Positions 9,716-17,234 of a stretch of 64,000 bases of DNA are shown piece by piece. Both the position numbers and the translations under genes were made by a program. The stretch's first letter is position 1, and each line of letters opens with the position of its first letter. The DNA lies in contig NZ_JBPJSQ010000002.1 in assembly GCF_051192575.1 (NCBI RefSeq), forward strand, positions 310,001-374,000. Direction: 5' to 3'. A model generated the notes under the pieces. The model was not told where the DNA came from. It did no database searches and saw nothing but the letters and a program-made list of their open reading frames with translations. Source of the stretch: Aestuariimicrobium soli (GTDB lineage: Bacteria; Actinomycetota; Actinomycetes; Propionibacteriales; Propionibacteriaceae).

Positions 9716-12700
9716 CAGCGCCTCCCGGGCTGGCCGGTGCCGCGTTCGGTCGCCCACACCGGGCAGGAGCCCACGTGGGCGCAGAAGCGGCACATGTCGT
9801 TGGGGGTCGCGCGATAGTCCTCCCCGCGCACCGTCTCGACGGCACCACCGAGCTGGCGGGAGACCCAGGTCTCGTCATCGGCGTCGGTGACCAGCGGCGC
9901 CTGCCTGAGCACGCTGGGCCCGCCGGACTTGTCGTCCTTGCGCAGGTAGACCAGTTCCGCCCCGCCGACCCCGGCATGGTCGGGGGCGAGGTGGTCGAAG
10001 GCGCCCAACTCGGCCGCCAGTTGGTAGACGCCCAACTGCGCGTGCTCGTCCACCTGCTTCTGGGTCGGGGTCATGCGCCCGGTCTTCAGGTCGACCACGT
10101 GCAGTCGTCCCTCGGTGTCGACCTCGAGCCGATCGACCACGCCGACCAGTTCGACCCGGTCGGTGCCGTCGGTCACGGGCACGTCCGCGACCACGCGGAA
10201 CGGCACCTCGACGCCGAGCACCCGTCGCTGGGACGCCGCATGCCACACGGCGAACCGGCCGAGCGCCTCCTCGGCGACCACCCGTTCGGAGTGCGACAGC
10301 CAGGCCGCGTCGAAGGGAATCTGGTCCCACACCTCGTCGAGGCGACGCGACAGTTCGTCCACGGGCAGATCGGCCTGCGAGGCGTGCTGGGCCAACACGT
10401 GGATGACCGAGCCGAGGCTCGCCGCCGAACCGCGGGTCGACTGGGCCCGGGCCTTGCGGTCGAGGAACCATCGGCGACTGCACCCGAGCAGGCTCTCCAC
10501 CTCCGACGGACTGAGTCGCACGGCCCGGCGCGGGTCGGTGGCCGGCGTGGTCGCCTGGCTGTACTCGTGCACGCCCCACCACCAGCGCGGGTCGGCGCCA
10601 CGCACCCGGGAGACCTGGGCGAGCCGTGCCGCGGCGTGCTCGCGCAGGTGCGGGTTCGCCGCCGGATCCTCCAGCACCCGGCGCAGGTCGGAGACGAGCG
10701 CCGTCATCGTCAATGGGCGACGCGGACGACCCACGACCCGCTCGGGCCCGGCCTCGCCGGGGTCGAACAGTTCGGTCAGGAACCGGCTCGGCTGGTCGGC
10801 CTCACCCTCGACACCCGTCGAACAGGTCACCTCGAGGCGCTGCCGGGCTCGGCTGGCGGCGAGCAGGAACAACCGCCGCTCCTGGTTGATCCGCACCGAG
10901 AACGGTTCGGGCCCGGCCACGCCGTCCTCGGTGAGCTGCGAGGCCTCCAACACCGTGCCGATCCGGCGCGTGCTCGGCCAGGCGCCCTCCTGCACGCCGG
11001 CGACGACCACCACGTCGAACTCCTCACCCTTGACCCGGTGGGCCGTGGTCAGCAGCACGCCGCGGGCACGGGCGCCGGTCTCACGGGCGTGGTCGGCGGC
11101 GATGTCGTGGGCGTCGATCTCGGCGACCAGGGCCCGCACCGCTCGAGCCCCGACCAGCACCGTGTCACGGTTGGCCACGTCGAACAGCGCCACCACGGCA
11201 TCGAGGTCGCGATGGGCGGCCGCCGCCCCTTCGCCGTCCGCCAGGGCGAGGGCCTCCAGCCGCGCGGGCCAGCCGGTGCCGTCCCACAGGCACCAGAGCG
11301 CTGCCGAAGCGCTCTGGTTGCGTCGGATGACATCGGCCGCACGCTGAAGCAGGCGACCCAGCGTGCGGGCAGACTCCGCCTCCGGTGAGGCACCGACATG
11401 AGGCAGCAGGTCGGGGTGCGAGACCAGCGCGGCCCGCCAGGCCTGCGACGAGAGCACGTCGAGGTGAACGTCGTCGGCCTGGCTGCGCAACTGACGACCG
11501 AGTCGCCGCAGGGCGAGACCGTCGAGCGAGCCCAGGGGTGACCGCAACAACGCGTCGACGGTGTCGGGCGGCAGATCGGGCCCGCCCGGGTCGTCGCCGT
11601 CGCGTTGGGCGAGCAGCAGGGCGGCCTCCAGCCCGTGTTGCAGGGCCTTCACCGCGGCCGACTCGTGCAACGGCATGTCGTCGGCGCCCAACCGCACCGG
11701 CACGCCCTGCACCGTGAGGGTGCGGGCCAGCAGCGGCAGCAGGGATCGTCCGGTGCGCGTGATCACCGCCATCCGTTCCCAGGCGATCTGGTCGTCGAGC
11801 CTGGCCTCGCGCAGGGTGTGGGCGATGTGTTCGGCCTCGGCCCCGACGGAGTCGAAGATGCGCACCCTCACCACCCCCGCCGACTCCCCCTCGACACCCG
11901 ACTCGGGCGACGCCGGGCGGTGGGCCACCGGTCGCGGGAGACGCGCCTCGACCCGGGCCACGGCCCTGGCCACCCCGGGACGATTGCGATGGTTGACCTC
12001 GAGCGTGACCACCCGGCTGCTGCGACCGTCGCGGGCCAACAGGGAGTCGAAGTCGGCCAGCACGCGCGGGTCGGCCCCCCGGAACGCGAAGACGCTGGTG
12101 CCCGGATCGCCCGTGGCCACCAGGGGCAGGCCGGCACCGAGCACGTCGGCGAGCAGGCCGATCTGGGCGGGATCGTGCTCCCCCAGGTCGTCGACCCACA
12201 CACCGCTGATCGGTTGCCGCACAGCCGCCACCGTGGCCGGGTCGAGCAAGGCCAGCCGCGCGCGGTGCACGACCTCGGCGTAGTCGAGCACCCCTTCGGC
12301 ATCGAGCACGTCGAGGTACTCCTCGAAGAACTCCGCCAGCGCCACCCACTCGGGACGAGCCGCCTCGCCACCCAACTGCGCCACCGCGGCGGGGTCGAGC
12401 CCCAGTTGACGCACCCGCGAGATGGCCTGCCTGACCTCGCTGGCGAACGCCTGGGTCGTGACCGCGGGTCGCAGGTGCTCCGGCCAGGCCGACACGTCGT
12501 GGTGGGCCAGCAGTTCCCTGATCCGGAACTCCGACTCCGGCGCGGTCAGCAGCCTGGCGGGGGCGGGCCGGTCGAGGGCGAGGGTCTCGGCCGGGGCGGC
12601 CAGGTTGCGAATGGCGTGCGCCAACGCGTGCAGCGTCATCACCCGGGGCCGCACGTGGGAGCCGCCGATCGTCCGTGCGATCTGCGCCCGCAGGGCCTGG

Positions 12701-12933
12701 GCGGCGGGTCGGGTCGGGGCCAGCACGAGGCACGACTCCAACGCCGCGCCGGCCTCGACACGGGCGCACACCGACTCGACCACCAGGCTGGTCTTGCCCG
12801 TTCCCGGACCGCCCAGCACCAACAGCGAATCGACCTGCCCACACCAGCTCAACGCCTGGCTCTGAGCGCGATCGGGCACGGGCCGCACGGGGGCACTCGG
12901 CAGCACGATCTGCATGGTCGTCAGCTCACTCAC
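9715..12933 (-). CDS. adnA: AdnA subunit of the AdnAB helicase-nuclease (degenerate motor, Fe-S RecB-type nuclease)
   Basis: AdnA partners AdnB in double-strand-end resection. At the N-terminus Walker A GGPGTGKTS is present (41-49), but the DExx box reads WVDDLGEHD instead of LVDEYQDT, so the motor looks degenerate, as described for mycobacterial AdnA. The C-terminal nuclease has VVDLKTGRM near residue 944. One Cys (LLGCSRRW, near 816) and three late Cys (MCRFCAHVGSCP, near 1046) form the four-cysteine 4Fe-4S pattern of AddB/AdnA nucleases. The start is uncertain: GTG 12933 (1072 residues) is preferred, with TTG 12945 and ATG 12915 as alternatives. It is followed directly by adnB. Confidence 0.9.
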   Translation of the reverse strand: MSELTTMQIVLPSAPVRPVPDRAQSQALSWCGQVDSLLVLGGPGTGKTSLVVESVCARVEAGAALESCLVLAPTRPAAQALRAQIARTIGGSHVRPRVMTLHALAHAIRNLAAPAETLALDRPAPARLLTAPESEFRIRELLAHHDVSAWPEHLRPAVTTQAFASEVRQAISRVRQLGLDPAAVAQLGGEAARPEWVALAEFFEEYLDVLDAEGVLDYAEVVHRARLALLDPATVAAVRQPISGVWVDDLGEHDPAQIGLLADVLGAGLPLVATGDPGTSVFAFRGADPRVLADFDSLLARDGRSSRVVTLEVNHRNRPGVARAVARVEARLPRPVAHRPASPESGVEGESAGVVRVRIFDSVGAEAEHIAHTLREARLDDQIAWERMAVITRTGRSLLPLLARTLTVQGVPVRLGADDMPLHESAAVKALQHGLEAALLLAQRDGDDPGGPDLPPDTVDALLRSPLGSLDGLALRRLGRQLRSQADDVHLDVLSSQAWRAALVSHPDLLPHVGASPEAESARTLGRLLQRAADVIRRNQSASAALWCLWDGTGWPARLEALALADGEGAAAAHRDLDAVVALFDVANRDTVLVGARAVRALVAEIDAHDIAADHARETGARARGVLLTTAHRVKGEEFDVVVVAGVQEGAWPSTRRIGTVLEASQLTEDGVAGPEPFSVRINQERRLFLLAASRARQRLEVTCSTGVEGEADQPSRFLTELFDPGEAGPERVVGRPRRPLTMTALVSDLRRVLEDPAANPHLREHAAARLAQVSRVRGADPRWWWGVHEYSQATTPATDPRRAVRLSPSEVESLLGCSRRWFLDRKARAQSTRGSAASLGSVIHVLAQHASQADLPVDELSRRLDEVWDQIPFDAAWLSHSERVVAEEALGRFAVWHAASQRRVLGVEVPFRVVADVPVTDGTDRVELVGVVDRLEVDTEGRLHVVDLKTGRMTPTQKQVDEHAQLGVYQLAAELGAFDHLAPDHAGVGGAELVYLRKDDKSGGPSVLRQAPLVTDADDETWVSRQLGGAVETVRGEDYRATPNDMCRFCAHVGSCPVWATERGTGQPGRR

Positions 12934-12990
12934 CCGACCATCCAATCAGCCGCCCCCGACAAATTCCTCGGCCCGCAGGTGTGGCATGGC

Positions 12991-13043
12991 CCTCCACTGT
13001 GCAAGAGTGGGGGCACTGTCGAGCCAACGGAGAGACCGTTGGC
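12991..13043 (+). promoter_or_regulatory. Two tandem hairpins in the probable cspA leader RNA
   Basis: The first hairpin pairs CCTCCACT (12991-12998) with AGTGGGGG (13006-13013) around a 7-base loop. The second is perfect: GCCAACGG (13023-13030) and CCGTTGGC (13036-13043) with loop AGAGA. They lie between divergent adnA and cspA, so they are unlikely to be terminators. They end 36 bases before the cspA Shine-Dalgarno. Structured leaders that change fold with temperature are known for cold-shock genes; that role is inferred here. Confidence 0.5.
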
Positions 13044-13091
13044 GGCAGGGGGCGGAAGCATCCACCCCGATCGGTGCACGAGGAGATTTAC

Positions 13092-13298
13092 ATGGCACAG
13101 GGAACCGTCAAGTGGTTCGATGCCGGCAAGGGCTACGGTTTCATTGCGATCGATGGCGGAGGCGAGGACGTTTTCGTTCACTACTCGTCCATCGAGACCA
13201 AGGGCTTCAAGACCCTCGAAGAGGGCCAGGCCGTTGAGTTCGAGGTGACGCAGGGCCAGAAGGGTCAGCAGGCTGAGAACGTTCGCGTGATCGGCTGA
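13092..13298 (+). CDS. cspA: Cold-shock protein CspA family
   Basis: This 68-residue OB-fold single-stranded nucleic-acid binding protein acts as an RNA chaperone. RNP1 KGYGFI and RNP2 DVFVHYSSI are both present, and the protein starts MAQGTVKWFDAGKGYGFI as usual for actinobacterial CspA. The start ATG 13092 is preceded by GAGGAGA at about 13079-13086. Upstream there are two strong hairpins, and downstream two terminator-like hairpins at 13307-13363, so the gene is probably monocistronic. Longer frames starting inside adnA are rejected. The final position of the transcription start is not evident. Confidence 0.96.
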   Translation: MAQGTVKWFDAGKGYGFIAIDGGGEDVFVHYSSIETKGFKTLEEGQAVEFEVTQGQKGQQAENVRVIG

Positions 13299-13306
13299 CA
13301 CCACCC

Positions 13307-13363
13307 GTCTGGTGACACTCCAGACTTCCAACGGGGTTCGTCCTGACAAGGGCGGACCCCGTT
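13307..13363 (+). terminator. Tandem terminator hairpins after cspA
   Basis: GTCTGG (13307-13312) pairs with CCAGAC (13320-13325). Then AACGGGGT (13330-13337) pairs with ACCCCGTT (13356-13363), and the inner arms CGTCC/GGGCG can also pair. There is no U-run, which is common in GC-rich actinobacteria. The hairpins begin nine bases after the cspA stop. Confidence 0.6.
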
Positions 13364-13428
13364 GTCATGTCGTCACCCCACACCACACCCCCACCAGCCC
13401 CATCCCGACCAACATCGGAGCCGTCACG

Positions 13429-14085
13429 ATGGTGACCCAGCCCAGCCGCCTCGTTCTCGCCCTCAGCGACGACGACCCCTCCATGCGCCTGCGCGCGGCC
13501 CTGGCGGCCGGCAGCCAGCCCGACCCAGCCCTGCTCGAGCCGCTGGTCGAGCGCTGCGGCGTCGAACCCGACTTCCACGTGCGCGACACCCTCTCGTGGG
13601 CGCTGACGATGCTGCCCCGCGAGCTGACCCTGCCCCGCATCGGACGCGAACTGCACGCCGACGGACTGCAGGCCCGCACCCAGGCCCTGCATACTCTGTC
13701 GAAGATCGCCGACCCCGCCACGTGGACGTGGATCCCGCGGCACACCCTGCACGACGCCGACGATGAACTGGCCCGCACCGCCTGGCGAGCCGCCGTCGCG
13801 GTCGTCCCCCGCGACCAGCGCACCGAGCTCGCCGCCGACCTGAGCACCGAGTTCGGACGAGGCGACCGCGGCCTGCGCTGGGCCCTCACCCGGGCCCTGT
13901 TGGCACTGGACGACGCGGCCCTGCCCGTGGTCGAGAGCGAGCAGGCGCGCCTGGCCGCGTCGGTGGAGCCCGACGACCCTGCCCTGCTGCACGCCCGCGC
14001 CACCCGACACCTGCTGGTCGATCCCGACCTCGGGTTCGACGAGGCCGAACGCCGCGCCAGCGATCCCCAGCTCGGCGGCCAGTAG
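13429..14085 (+). CDS. HEAT-repeat protein of unknown function
   Basis: The gene encodes 218 residues from ATG 13429 (GTG 13432 is also possible); a longer frame from 13312 would run through the cspA terminators and is rejected. The sequence is built of helical pairs such as DPSMRLRAALAAG, DFHVRDTLSWALTMLP and ADGLQARTQALHTLSKI, typical of HEAT/PBS-lyase-like alpha solenoids that bind proteins or nucleic acid. There is no signal peptide, no transmembrane segment and no catalytic motif. The stop codon TAG doubles as the first half of a TAGGCT promoter box for the next gene, the LigD-type polymerase. Whether it acts in repair is unknown. Confidence 0.75.
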   Translation: MVTQPSRLVLALSDDDPSMRLRAALAAGSQPDPALLEPLVERCGVEPDFHVRDTLSWALTMLPRELTLPRIGRELHADGLQARTQALHTLSKIADPATWTWIPRHTLHDADDELARTAWRAAVAVVPRDQRTELAADLSTEFGRGDRGLRWALTRALLALDDAALPVVESEQARLAASVEPDDPALLHARATRHLLVDPDLGFDEAERRASDPQLGGQ

Positions 14086-14088
14086 GCT
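14083..14088 (+). promoter_or_regulatory. -10 element of a leaderless promoter for the LigD-type polymerase
   Basis: TAGGCT starts with the stop codon of the HEAT-repeat gene and is followed after seven bases by ATG 14096, so transcription would start at or next to the A of the start codon. Confidence 0.5.
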
Positions 14089-14095
14089 GCCGAGC

Positions 14096-15058
14096 ATGGC
14101 GGGCGAGTCCGAGGGTGTGCGCACCGAGGTCGACGGTCGGGTATTGACCCTGACCAACCTCGACAAGGTGCTCTTCCCCGACGGCACCACGAAGGCCGAG
14201 TTGATCGCCTACCACCTCGCCATCGCCCCCACCCTGCTGCCGCACCTGGCGCAGCGCTGCCTCACCCGGTTGAGGTTCCCCCATGGCGTGGATGCCCCGT
14301 CGTTCTACGAGAAGAACGCCCCCGCTGGCACGCCCGACTGGGTGCACGTTCAGCAGGTGCTGGCCGCCGGGTCAAGGATCGACTACGTGGTGGCCGACGA
14401 CACCGCGACCCTGGTCTGGCTCGCCAATCTGGCCGCCATCGAGTTGCACACCCCGCAGTGGCGGCTCACCGATTCCCCGACCGAGCCGGGTGAACCGATC
14501 GGTTTCGAGGGCGAGCGGGCCGTGCGGGCCAGCACTCTGGTCGTCGACCTCGACCCAGGCCCCGGCATCGAGGCCCACCACCTGGCCACCGCCGCCATGA
14601 TGGCCGCCACCGAACTCGCGGGCGAGGGCCTCGTCCCCTACGTCAAGACGTCCGGATCGAAGGGACTGCAGGTGGTCTGCGCGCTCGAGCCCAGCGACTG
14701 GCGGGCCGTGATGGAGCAGGTGCGCCTGCTGGGCCTGCGGCTGGCCCACGCCCGGCCAGACCTGTTCGTCACCACGATGAACAAGGCCGCCCGCGCCGAC
14801 CGCATCTACGTCGACCACCTGCAGAACCGCGCCGACCGCAACACCATCAGCGTCTATTCGGCCCGGGGGCGCGACCAGCCGCGGGTGTCTACCCCGCTCA
14901 CGTGGGAGGAGGTCGCCGCCGTCGAACCGGGCGACAGCCTGCACTTCACCATTCGCGACGTGCCTGACCGGGTCGCCGAACACGGTGACCTGTGGGAGGG
15001 ACTGCTCGACCCCGACGCCGCGGCTCCCCTGCCGGCCTTCGTCGCCCCCCGCCCCTGA
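14096..15058 (+). CDS. Stand-alone LigD-type primase-polymerase (NHEJ polymerase domain)
   Basis: The 320-residue protein matches the polymerase domain (PolDom, archaeo-eukaryotic primase fold) of bacterial LigD, which fills gaps and adds ribonucleotides at ends during non-homologous end joining. Visible motifs are LTNLDKVLFPDG near the N-terminus, the 5'-phosphate/DNA-binding region RFPHGVDAPSFYEKNAP, catalytic D151-x-D153 (VVDLDPGPG), and TSGSKGLQVV at 185-194. Ligase and phosphoesterase domains are absent, as in mycobacterial PolD1/PolD2-type proteins. Its natural partner Ku is encoded at 49113-49934 in this window. It has its own leaderless promoter. Confidence 0.9.
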   Translation: MAGESEGVRTEVDGRVLTLTNLDKVLFPDGTTKAELIAYHLAIAPTLLPHLAQRCLTRLRFPHGVDAPSFYEKNAPAGTPDWVHVQQVLAAGSRIDYVVADDTATLVWLANLAAIELHTPQWRLTDSPTEPGEPIGFEGERAVRASTLVVDLDPGPGIEAHHLATAAMMAATELAGEGLVPYVKTSGSKGLQVVCALEPSDWRAVMEQVRLLGLRLAHARPDLFVTTMNKAARADRIYVDHLQNRADRNTISVYSARGRDQPRVSTPLTWEEVAAVEPGDSLHFTIRDVPDRVAEHGDLWEGLLDPDAAAPLPAFVAPRP

Positions 15059-15139
15059 ACGACCGGCCCCTGAACGACCGACTCGTGAGCGATCGGGGTG
15101 AGTGGCCGACGAACCCGCCCCCATGGTGAACTGTGCATC

Positions 15140-16021
15140 ATGGGCAGCATGAATGAGGTCGGCGGCAGGTACGACGAGGCCAGTGAGCCCACCCGCGTGC
15201 TGCAGCGCCCCCTCGAGGCGCCCGAGCGCACCCGCCACGCCGAGGCGCCCGCCGAGTGGGTTGCCGTCGCGACCGAGATCGGACGACGCCACCGCACCAA
15301 TCAGGACGCCTACTCCGCGGGGGTCAGCGGTGACTGGGCCGCGCTGGTCGTCTCCGACGGTGTCTCCAGCTCGATCGGGGCCGAGCGGGCCTCGCTGACG
15401 GCCGCCACCACCGTGCGCTCGGCATTGTTGAGCGCCGTCGAGCGCCCCGGCGACTGGGATGCCACCTTCCGGCAGGCCTACGCCGCCGCGCAGACCGAGG
15501 TGCTCTCGATCGGGCACGACGGCTCTCCCGTCGGCTCGTGCACCCTGGTGGCCGCGCTGGTCACCGGGCGGGAGATCCATCTGGGCAACATCGGCGACAC
15601 CCGGGCCTACTGGGTGGCCGACGCCACGCCCGACCACGCGGGCGAGACCGTGCAGCTCAGCGTGGACGACTCGCTCGCTCAGGCGCAGATGGACCTGGGG
15701 GTCAGCCGCGAGGAGGCCGAGTCGGGCTCGCATGCGCACGCCATCACCCGCTGGATCGGCCCCGACGCACCGGAACTCAATCCGCGCATGCGGCACTTCC
15801 GTGCCGAGGGGCCCGGATTGCTGGTGGTCTGCTCCGACGGTCTGTGGAACTACGCCTCGGCCCCCGAGGCCATGGATGGCCTCGTGCGTGGCCTGGTGGC
15901 CGAGCTGGGCGAACCCTCGTCCGGTGAGATCCTGCGAGAACTCGCGCGGGCGTTGACGCAGTGGGCCAATCAGCAGGGCGGCCGCGACAACATCACGGTC
16001 GCCCTCGCCCGCGTGCACTGA
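15140..16021 (+). CDS. PP2C-family serine/threonine protein phosphatase
   Basis: This metal-dependent protein phosphatase (PPM fold) is cytoplasmic: no transmembrane segment is seen. The motifs run in order: RRHRTNQDAYSAG near the start, VVSDGVSSS (metal Asp-Gly), GSCTLVAAL, IGDTRAYWV, VCSDGLWNY and the terminal GGRDNITVAL. The metal-binding aspartates are all present. The usual VADGMGGH motif is changed to VSDGVSSS. ATG 15140 gives 293 residues; ATG 15149 and GTG 15098 are alternatives, none with a clear Shine-Dalgarno. No kinase gene lies nearby, so its substrate cannot be guessed from context. Confidence 0.85.
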   Translation: MGSMNEVGGRYDEASEPTRVLQRPLEAPERTRHAEAPAEWVAVATEIGRRHRTNQDAYSAGVSGDWAALVVSDGVSSSIGAERASLTAATTVRSALLSAVERPGDWDATFRQAYAAAQTEVLSIGHDGSPVGSCTLVAALVTGREIHLGNIGDTRAYWVADATPDHAGETVQLSVDDSLAQAQMDLGVSREEAESGSHAHAITRWIGPDAPELNPRMRHFRAEGPGLLVVCSDGLWNYASAPEAMDGLVRGLVAELGEPSSGEILRELARALTQWANQQGGRDNITVALARVH

Positions 16022-16105
16022 TTCCACCCGGGTGCCTTCGACGCGGGGCACCGGGCCTCAGCCGTCAGCGCAACCGGGGCACCACGATCTGTCCGTAGGG
16101 CCCGC

Positions 16106-16111
16106 TACGGT
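16106..16111 (+). promoter_or_regulatory. -10 element of a leaderless DUF3107 promoter
   Basis: TACGGT followed after six bases by the GTG start at 16118, with no room for a Shine-Dalgarno in a leader. Confidence 0.5.
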
Positions 16112-16117
16112 GGGGGT

Positions 16118-16342
16118 GTGGAGATCAAGATTGGTGTCAAGCACGTTGCCCGCGAGGTTCAGCTCGAGTCGAAGTCGTCTGCGGACGAGGTGCTCGCGGC
16201 CCTCGAGGAGGCTCGCACGAAGGACGGTCTGCTGAGGCTGACCGACGACAAGGGGCGCACGATCGCCGTGCCGGCCTCCCAGATCGGCTACGTCGAGCTG
16301 GGCATCGAGCAGTCCCGTCAGGTGGGCTTCGGCGCCGGCTGA
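16118..16342 (+). CDS. DUF3107 family small protein (Rv3208A/TB9.4-like)
   Basis: The 74-residue protein starts MEIKIGVKHVAREVQLES and ends with an IGYVELGIEQSRQVGFG segment. This is the pattern of the actinobacterial DUF3107 family, whose function is unknown. The GTG start at 16118 fits the TACGGT box six bases upstream. The gene is followed by a hairpin shared with the convergent ferritin-like gene. DUF3107, the ferritin-like protein and the DEAD-box helicase lie together in mycobacteria too (Rv3208A, Rv3210c, Rv3211), so the grouping is conserved and may be functional. Confidence 0.85.
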   Translation: MEIKIGVKHVAREVQLESKSSADEVLAALEEARTKDGLLRLTDDKGRTIAVPASQIGYVELGIEQSRQVGFGAG

Positions 16343-16354
16343 GTCGTCCGCGGC

Positions 16355-16373
16355 CGGTCAGAGCTGCTGACCG
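16355..16373. terminator. Bidirectional terminator hairpin between convergent genes
   Basis: CGGTCAG (16355-16361), loop AGCTG, CTGACCG (16367-16373): a perfect 7-bp stem in the 32-base gap between the DUF3107 stop and the ferritin-like stop. It is symmetrical, so it can serve both strands. No T-run is present. Confidence 0.6.
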
Positions 16374-16374
16374 C

Positions 16375-17028
16375 TCAGGGCTGCAGGCCCAGTTCCTCCA
16401 GCCGACGAGACGACAGTTCGACCAGTCGTCCGATCAGATCGCTGGTGGCGGCGATCTCGTCGGTGCTGCCGGGCTCATGACCGGTGAGCATGCCGGTCAG
16501 GTCGGTCGCCCGCCCCGCCACGCGCTGGGCCTGAGCGCTGGCCTCCCCCAGCATGCGCCGGGCGAACAGCGCCAACCGCGAGGTCTCGGGGCCGGGCTCA
16601 GCGAGCACGTCCGCCAACTGCGCCCGGGCCCATTCGCCCACCTCGGCATGCGCCACGGCGACGGCCCGCAGGTCGACCTCGGTGCTGGCCTCGGGGTCGA
16701 CCAACGACAGCAGGTCGCCGGCCATGCCCGAGGTGACGACGGCCTTGACCAGCGCCTGTGGCCACGAGGTGACGGGCGTGTACTGGTGGAATCCCTGCAG
16801 GGCCTGGGCGAGCGTGTCGGCCAGTTCTGCCTGGTCGACCGTCTCGAGCAGGTGGTCGACGGGGGCGAACTGCAACAGCCCGAGCCGGGTGAGCTGGGTG
16901 CGGCGGGCCAGGTCGGGGGCAAGCCGGGCGTCGGCGACGATGGTTTCGAAGGCGTCGAGTTGGCCCAGCACCACGAGGGTCTGCAGAGTGCCGGTTCCGG
17001 CCGAGTCGTGTCCAAGCAGGGTGCTCAC
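16375..17028 (-). CDS. Ferritin-like fold protein (Rv3210c-like), function unknown
   Basis: This all-helical 217-residue protein resembles the ferritin-like domain family found beside rhlE-type helicases in actinobacteria. It shows acidic and histidine residues spaced as in two-helix repeats (DAFETIVADARLAPDL, AVAHAEVGEWARAQLADVL). Metal binding cannot be proven from the sequence. GTG 17028 is chosen as start because TACCGT lies exactly six bases upstream; a longer frame to 17094 would cross that promoter. It is divergent from the helicase gene, and the two promoters lie back to back within 60 bases. Confidence 0.7.
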   Translation of the reverse strand: MSTLLGHDSAGTGTLQTLVVLGQLDAFETIVADARLAPDLARRTQLTRLGLLQFAPVDHLLETVDQAELADTLAQALQGFHQYTPVTSWPQALVKAVVTSGMAGDLLSLVDPEASTEVDLRAVAVAHAEVGEWARAQLADVLAEPGPETSRLALFARRMLGEASAQAQRVAGRATDLTGMLTGHEPGSTDEIAATSDLIGRLVELSSRRLEELGLQP

Positions 17029-17034
17029 CCCCCC

Positions 17035-17040
17035 ACGGTA
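17035..17040 (-). promoter_or_regulatory. -10 element of a leaderless promoter for the ferritin-like gene
   Basis: TACCGT on the minus strand followed by six G residues and then the GTG start at 17028. Confidence 0.5.
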
Positions 17041-17082
17041 GCCATGGTGACGCCCGATTGAGCCGTGGCACGCCCGGCGCGG

Positions 17083-17146
17083 TAGGCTGGCCAAGGTTGG
17101 GCAACCGTGCCCACCTGCAGCGAAGCGCTGCGGAGTCGAACTCCGC
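17083..17146 (+). promoter_or_regulatory. Promoter and structured 5' leader of the first DEAD-box helicase gene
   Basis: The -10 box TAGGCT is at 17083-17088, with TTGAGC (17058-17063) as a possible -35 at a long 19-base spacing. Transcription would begin near 17095. Downstream, GCGGAGT (17130-17136) pairs perfectly with ACTCCGC (17140-17146) around a 3-base loop. If translation starts at 17235 the leader is about 140 bases long and carries this hairpin. Confidence 0.45.
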
Positions 17147-17234
17147 GCCCTCGTCGTGCGATCCGCGATCCTCGCGCCGTCGACGAGCCCTGCACCCCAC
17201 CGGCGCCCCTGCGCCGCTCGACGAAGGCACCACC

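Noticed and set aside
13312..13428. N-terminal extension of the HEAT-repeat gene
   Set aside because: It would translate the two terminator hairpins of cspA; homology-like sequence begins only at 13429.
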